A stretch of DNA of 64,000 nt from Lachnospiraceae bacterium. GTDB lineage: Bacteria; Bacillota; Clostridia; Lachnospirales; Lachnospiraceae. The stretch lies in assembly GCA_011959105.1 (NCBI GenBank), contig BLLU01000179.1, forward strand, positions 62,001 through 126,000, read 5' to 3'. Under the pieces are notes generated by a model. That model had not been told where the DNA came from. It ran no database searches and was given only the letters and a program-made list of their open reading frames with translations. This document shows positions 61,286-64,000 of the stretch, piece after piece (within the stretch, counting starts at the first letter, position 1; each line of letters begins with the position of its first letter). The position numbers and the translations under genes are program-made.

Positions 61286-62068
61286 ATGATACAGTTTTCG
61301 TTCTCCATGTATGATTTAGAATATTTCCTGCTGATTCTGACCAGGGTGAGTTGTTTTGTCTTTGTGGCGCCATTTTTCAGCCTGAACAACACACCCAGGC
61401 ATGTACGGGTGGCTCTGTCTCTGTTCACGGCAGCCCTTCTGTACCAGACACTGTCACCGGCTCCTGCTGTGGAATACCATACCATCGCGGGTTATTCGGC
61501 GGTGGTGATGAAGGAGGCCGTTACCGGCCTGATGCTGGGACTGGGTACCAACATGTGCAGTGCAATTGTGAATTTCGCAGGACATATTGCGGATATGGAG
61601 ACCGGCCTGTCCATGGTTACGCTGATAGACCCCACTACCAGAGAGAGCACCAGCATCACCGGCGTGTATTACCAGTATGTGGTGATGCTGTTGTTGATTG
61701 TCAGCGGTATGTACCGCTACCTCTTCGGCGCGTTGGCGGACACCTTTATATTGGTTCCTGTTAACGGAACCATATTCAAGATGGATTCGCTGCTGGCGTC
61801 CATGGTAAAGTTCCTTGCGGACTATATCATCATTGGTTTTCGGATCTGTCTGCCCATTTTCTGCGTGACTTTAATGCTGAACGCCATACTGGGTGTTCTG
61901 GCCAAGGTATCCCCGCAGATGAATATGTTTGCGGTGGGTATCCAACTCAAGATCCTGGTGGGGCTGTCCGTGCTGTTTCTCACGACCAGCATGCTGCCGG
62001 ACGCGGCGAATTTCATATTCCAGCGGATGAAGGAGAGCATAGCGGCCATAGTGGGAGGCATGATGTGA
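61286..62068 (+). CDS. fliR: Flagellar type III export gate protein FliR
   Basis: A 260-residue gate subunit with six or seven membrane helices. Family strings are ILTRVSCFVFVAPFF, VVMKEAVTGLMLGLGTNM, GHIADMETGLSMVTLIDPTTRESTSITG and FQRMKESIAAIVGGM. Its stop overlaps the GTG start of flhB. Confidence 0.94.
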   Translation: MIQFSFSMYDLEYFLLILTRVSCFVFVAPFFSLNNTPRHVRVALSLFTAALLYQTLSPAPAVEYHTIAGYSAVVMKEAVTGLMLGLGTNMCSAIVNFAGHIADMETGLSMVTLIDPTTRESTSITGVYYQYVVMLLLIVSGMYRYLFGALADTFILVPVNGTIFKMDSLLASMVKFLADYIIIGFRICLPIFCVTLMLNAILGVLAKVSPQMNMFAVGIQLKILVGLSVLFLTTSMLPDAANFIFQRMKESIAAIVGGMM

Positions 62069-63177
62069 TACTGCGTTACAATTTACAATTTTTTGCGAAA
62101 GACGGGCCGGGCGGGGAGAAAACCGAACCTGCCACCGAGAAAAAGCTGAGTGATGCCAGAAAGGAAGGCCAGGTGGCCAAGAGCAGAGAAGTCGCCAACT
62201 GCCTGGGTCTTTTGAGCTTGTTTCTGGTCTTGAAGTTTTATGTGGGGACCATGGGTACCCGTTTTCTGGAGATGTTTCAGGGAGTGTACGGCAATATTCC
62301 CCAGGTGCTTACCTTCTGGGGCGGGAATCTGCCCCAGGCAGAGATGCGGCTTATCTTTAATCAGATGATGGTAAATGTGCTGCTAATCATCCTGCCGATT
62401 CTGATCATCGGCTTCCTGGTAGCTTTCCTGTGCGATGTGGCTCAGGTGAAATGGAAGGTGTCCTCCAAGCCCCTGCAGCCCAAGCTGAGCAAGCTGAACC
62501 CCATTAAGGGATTCAAAAAGATTTTCTCGGTTAATTCCCTGGTGGAGTTGGTGAAGTCCCTGATGAAGATCGGGCTGATCGTTTACATCTCCTATGCATA
62601 CCTGAAAGATAAGCTGGTTTGGATTTACTCTCTATATGATATGCCGTTGATGCAGGCTCTTTCCCTGGCGGCGGAACTGGTGACGGATCTGGGGATTCGG
62701 ATTGCAGCGGTCTATATGATCATCGCACTGGCGGATTTTGCTTATCAGAAATTCAAGTTCAGCCAGGACATGCGCATGACCAAACAGGAGATCAAGGATG
62801 AGTACAAGCAGTCCGAGGGAGATCCTCAGATCAAGAGCAGGATCCGACAGAAAATGCAGGAGGCTTCCCGACGGCGCATGATGCAGGACCTGCCCCGGGC
62901 GGATGTGGTGATTACCAACCCCACCCACTTTGCGGTGGCCCTTCAGTATGACTCGGAAGTGGCGGATGCCCCCATAGTGCTGGCGAAGGGATCTGACCAC
63001 CTGGCAGCCAGGATCAAGGAGATTGCCAGGGAGAACCATATCGAAATCGTGGAAAACAAGCCCCTGGCCCGGATGCTGTACGCCAATGTGGAAGTGGGGC
63101 AGATGGTGCCGCCGGAACTTTATCAGGCGGTGGCGGAGGTGCTGGCCTTTGTGTACCAATTACAAGGAAAGATTTAA
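62065..63177 (+). CDS. flhB: Flagellar export switch protein FlhB
   Basis: Controls export specificity together with FliK. 370 residues: a cytoplasmic start KTEPATEKKLSDARKEGQVAKSREV, four membrane helices, and a cytoplasmic domain with the self-cleaving NPTH motif (VVITNPTHFAVAL). The GTG start at 62065 overlaps the fliR stop and has GGGAGG six bases upstream; the protein begins MILRYNLQFFAKDGPGG. Confidence 0.96.
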   Translation: MILRYNLQFFAKDGPGGEKTEPATEKKLSDARKEGQVAKSREVANCLGLLSLFLVLKFYVGTMGTRFLEMFQGVYGNIPQVLTFWGGNLPQAEMRLIFNQMMVNVLLIILPILIIGFLVAFLCDVAQVKWKVSSKPLQPKLSKLNPIKGFKKIFSVNSLVELVKSLMKIGLIVYISYAYLKDKLVWIYSLYDMPLMQALSLAAELVTDLGIRIAAVYMIIALADFAYQKFKFSQDMRMTKQEIKDEYKQSEGDPQIKSRIRQKMQEASRRRMMQDLPRADVVITNPTHFAVALQYDSEVADAPIVLAKGSDHLAARIKEIARENHIEIVENKPLARMLYANVEVGQMVPPELYQAVAEVLAFVYQLQGKI

Positions 63178-63233
63178 GAACATAATGTATATATTATTTG
63201 GAAAATCAATGAGCAGGAAAGGAGGGGAAAGGT

Positions 63234-64000
63234 ATGAATCTTAATTTCACCAAGTTGTCAAAAACAGACGCCATTGTAGGAATCTATATTCTGGTGGCTT
63301 TTCTGATGTTCCTTATCCCTCTGCCTGTGGCTTTGCTGGATGTATTTATGGCCTTTAACATTGCCATTGCATTCACGATCCTGTTTGTGTGCATGTTTAC
63401 CAAGGAAGTGCTGGATCTGTCCTATTTCCCCACAATCCTGCTCTTCACCACCATATTTCGTATCGCCATGAATGTCTCTTCCACCAGAGCGATCCTGTCT
63501 ACCGGCACATCCGGCAACGTGGTCAAGACCTTCGGACAGTTTGTGGGAGGCGGGGACCTGATTGTGGGTTCCATCATTTTCATCATCCTGATTCTGATCC
63601 AGTTCCTGGTAATTAATAAAGGTTCCGAGCGTGTGGCCGAGGTTACGGCGAGATTTACGCTGGATGCCATGCCCGGAAAGCAGATGGCCATTGACGCGGA
63701 TCTGAATACCGGCGCCATTACGGATGAGGAGGCTAAGATACGACGGGAAAAGATCCAGCTGGAATCCAGCTTCTTCGGTTCCATGGACGGTGCGGTAAAG
63801 TATGTAAAAGGAGATGCCATAGCGGGCCTGCTGCTGACGGCCATCAACCTGATCGGCGGTATAGCCATGGGTATGCTTCGTAAAGGTATGGACATCGGCG
63901 GCGCTCTGGACAATTACGGCATCCTGACCATCGGTGACGGCCTGGTGAGCCAGATCCCTTCCCTGCTGATTTCCCTGTCCACCGGTATCCTGGTGACCAA
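63234..64000 (+). CDS. flhA: Flagellar export protein FlhA (partial, cut by the window edge)
   Basis: The large gate subunit. Only the first 255 codons are in the window; the frame is open to the end. Visible are membrane helices (VGIYILVAFLMFLIPLPVALL, FMAFNIAIAFTILFVCMF), STRAILSTGTSGNVVKTFGQFVGGGDLIVGSIIF, and the loop VAEVTARFTLDAMPGKQMAIDADLNTGAITDEEA, all typical of FlhA. The ATG at 63234 has AAAGGAGG eight bases upstream. The cytoplasmic ring domain lies outside the window. Confidence 0.96.
   Translation, partial: MNLNFTKLSKTDAIVGIYILVAFLMFLIPLPVALLDVFMAFNIAIAFTILFVCMFTKEVLDLSYFPTILLFTTIFRIAMNVSSTRAILSTGTSGNVVKTFGQFVGGGDLIVGSIIFIILILIQFLVINKGSERVAEVTARFTLDAMPGKQMAIDADLNTGAITDEEAKIRREKIQLESSFFGSMDGAVKYVKGDAIAGLLLTAINLIGGIAMGMLRKGMDIGGALDNYGILTIGDGLVSQIPSLLISLSTGILVT

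Overview
This window reads as a chromosome segment of a motile Lachnospiraceae-type Clostridium (Firmicutes), probably gut-associated. Support comes from strong AGGAGG-type ribosome sites with frequent TTG and GTG starts, clostridial families (CodY, ComFB, DUF3021, DUF4474, NrtR, SwrD, FliY), a bile-salt-hydrolase-type enzyme, and a long flagellar operon headed by topA-codY-flgB. Genes are dense, almost all on the + strand. There are no rRNA or tRNA genes, insertion sequences, prophage genes or CRISPR arrays that I can see.

Layout. 1-2.6 kb: a visibly AT-richer edge with three poorly known genes (a 5'-truncated protein, a P-loop kinase-like protein, an alpha/alpha-toroid-like protein). 2.7-12 kb: NhaC antiporter, long-type glucose-6-phosphate isomerase, a hemerythrin with one altered ligand, an ankyrin-repeat protein, a phosphoesterase and a DUF4474 protein. 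11.3-24.6 kb: housekeeping and metabolism (RNase H, RluF, LigA, MetA, TruA, a CoA-transferase) mixed with signalling or accessory genes: a TIR-membrane-DUF6273 protein, a bile-salt-hydrolase-type enzyme, an XRE regulator carrying flagellar-motor-like sequences, an ArAE transporter, a PAP2 enzyme and ComFB.

24.7-33.8 kb: a LytTR-DUF3021-ABC module behind a structured leader with a strong terminator, a 7TM hybrid histidine kinase with a response regulator, a patatin-like lipase, an aldo/keto reductase with ferredoxin motifs, and a small phosphoesterase. 33.9-38.7 kb: a self-contained NAD salvage operon (nrtR-pncA-pncB-nadE) with two identical palindromic operators around its promoter. 38.8-41.8 kb: topA and codY.

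41.9-64.0 kb: the fla operon in nearly Bacillus order, flgBC-fliEFGHIJ-ylxF/motE-fliK-flgD-(TIGR02530)-flgE-swrD-motAB-fliLMY-cheY-fliOPQR-flhB-flhA (flhA runs off the edge). Many of its genes overlap or nearly touch, so they are probably co-transcribed from the sigma-A-like promoter before flgB. Hairpins without U-tracts lie in the few larger gaps (fliE/fliF, flgE/swrD, fliM/fliY) and may adjust relative expression. Most notable: the XRE regulator at 18532-19452, which combines a DNA-binding domain with a segment like the MotA cytoplasmic loop and a segment clearly like the FliG C-terminal domain; the FlgD with a surface-protein-like helical tail; the FliY with a Met/Gln/Pro 13-residue tandem repeat; the nrtR operators; and the LytTR leader.
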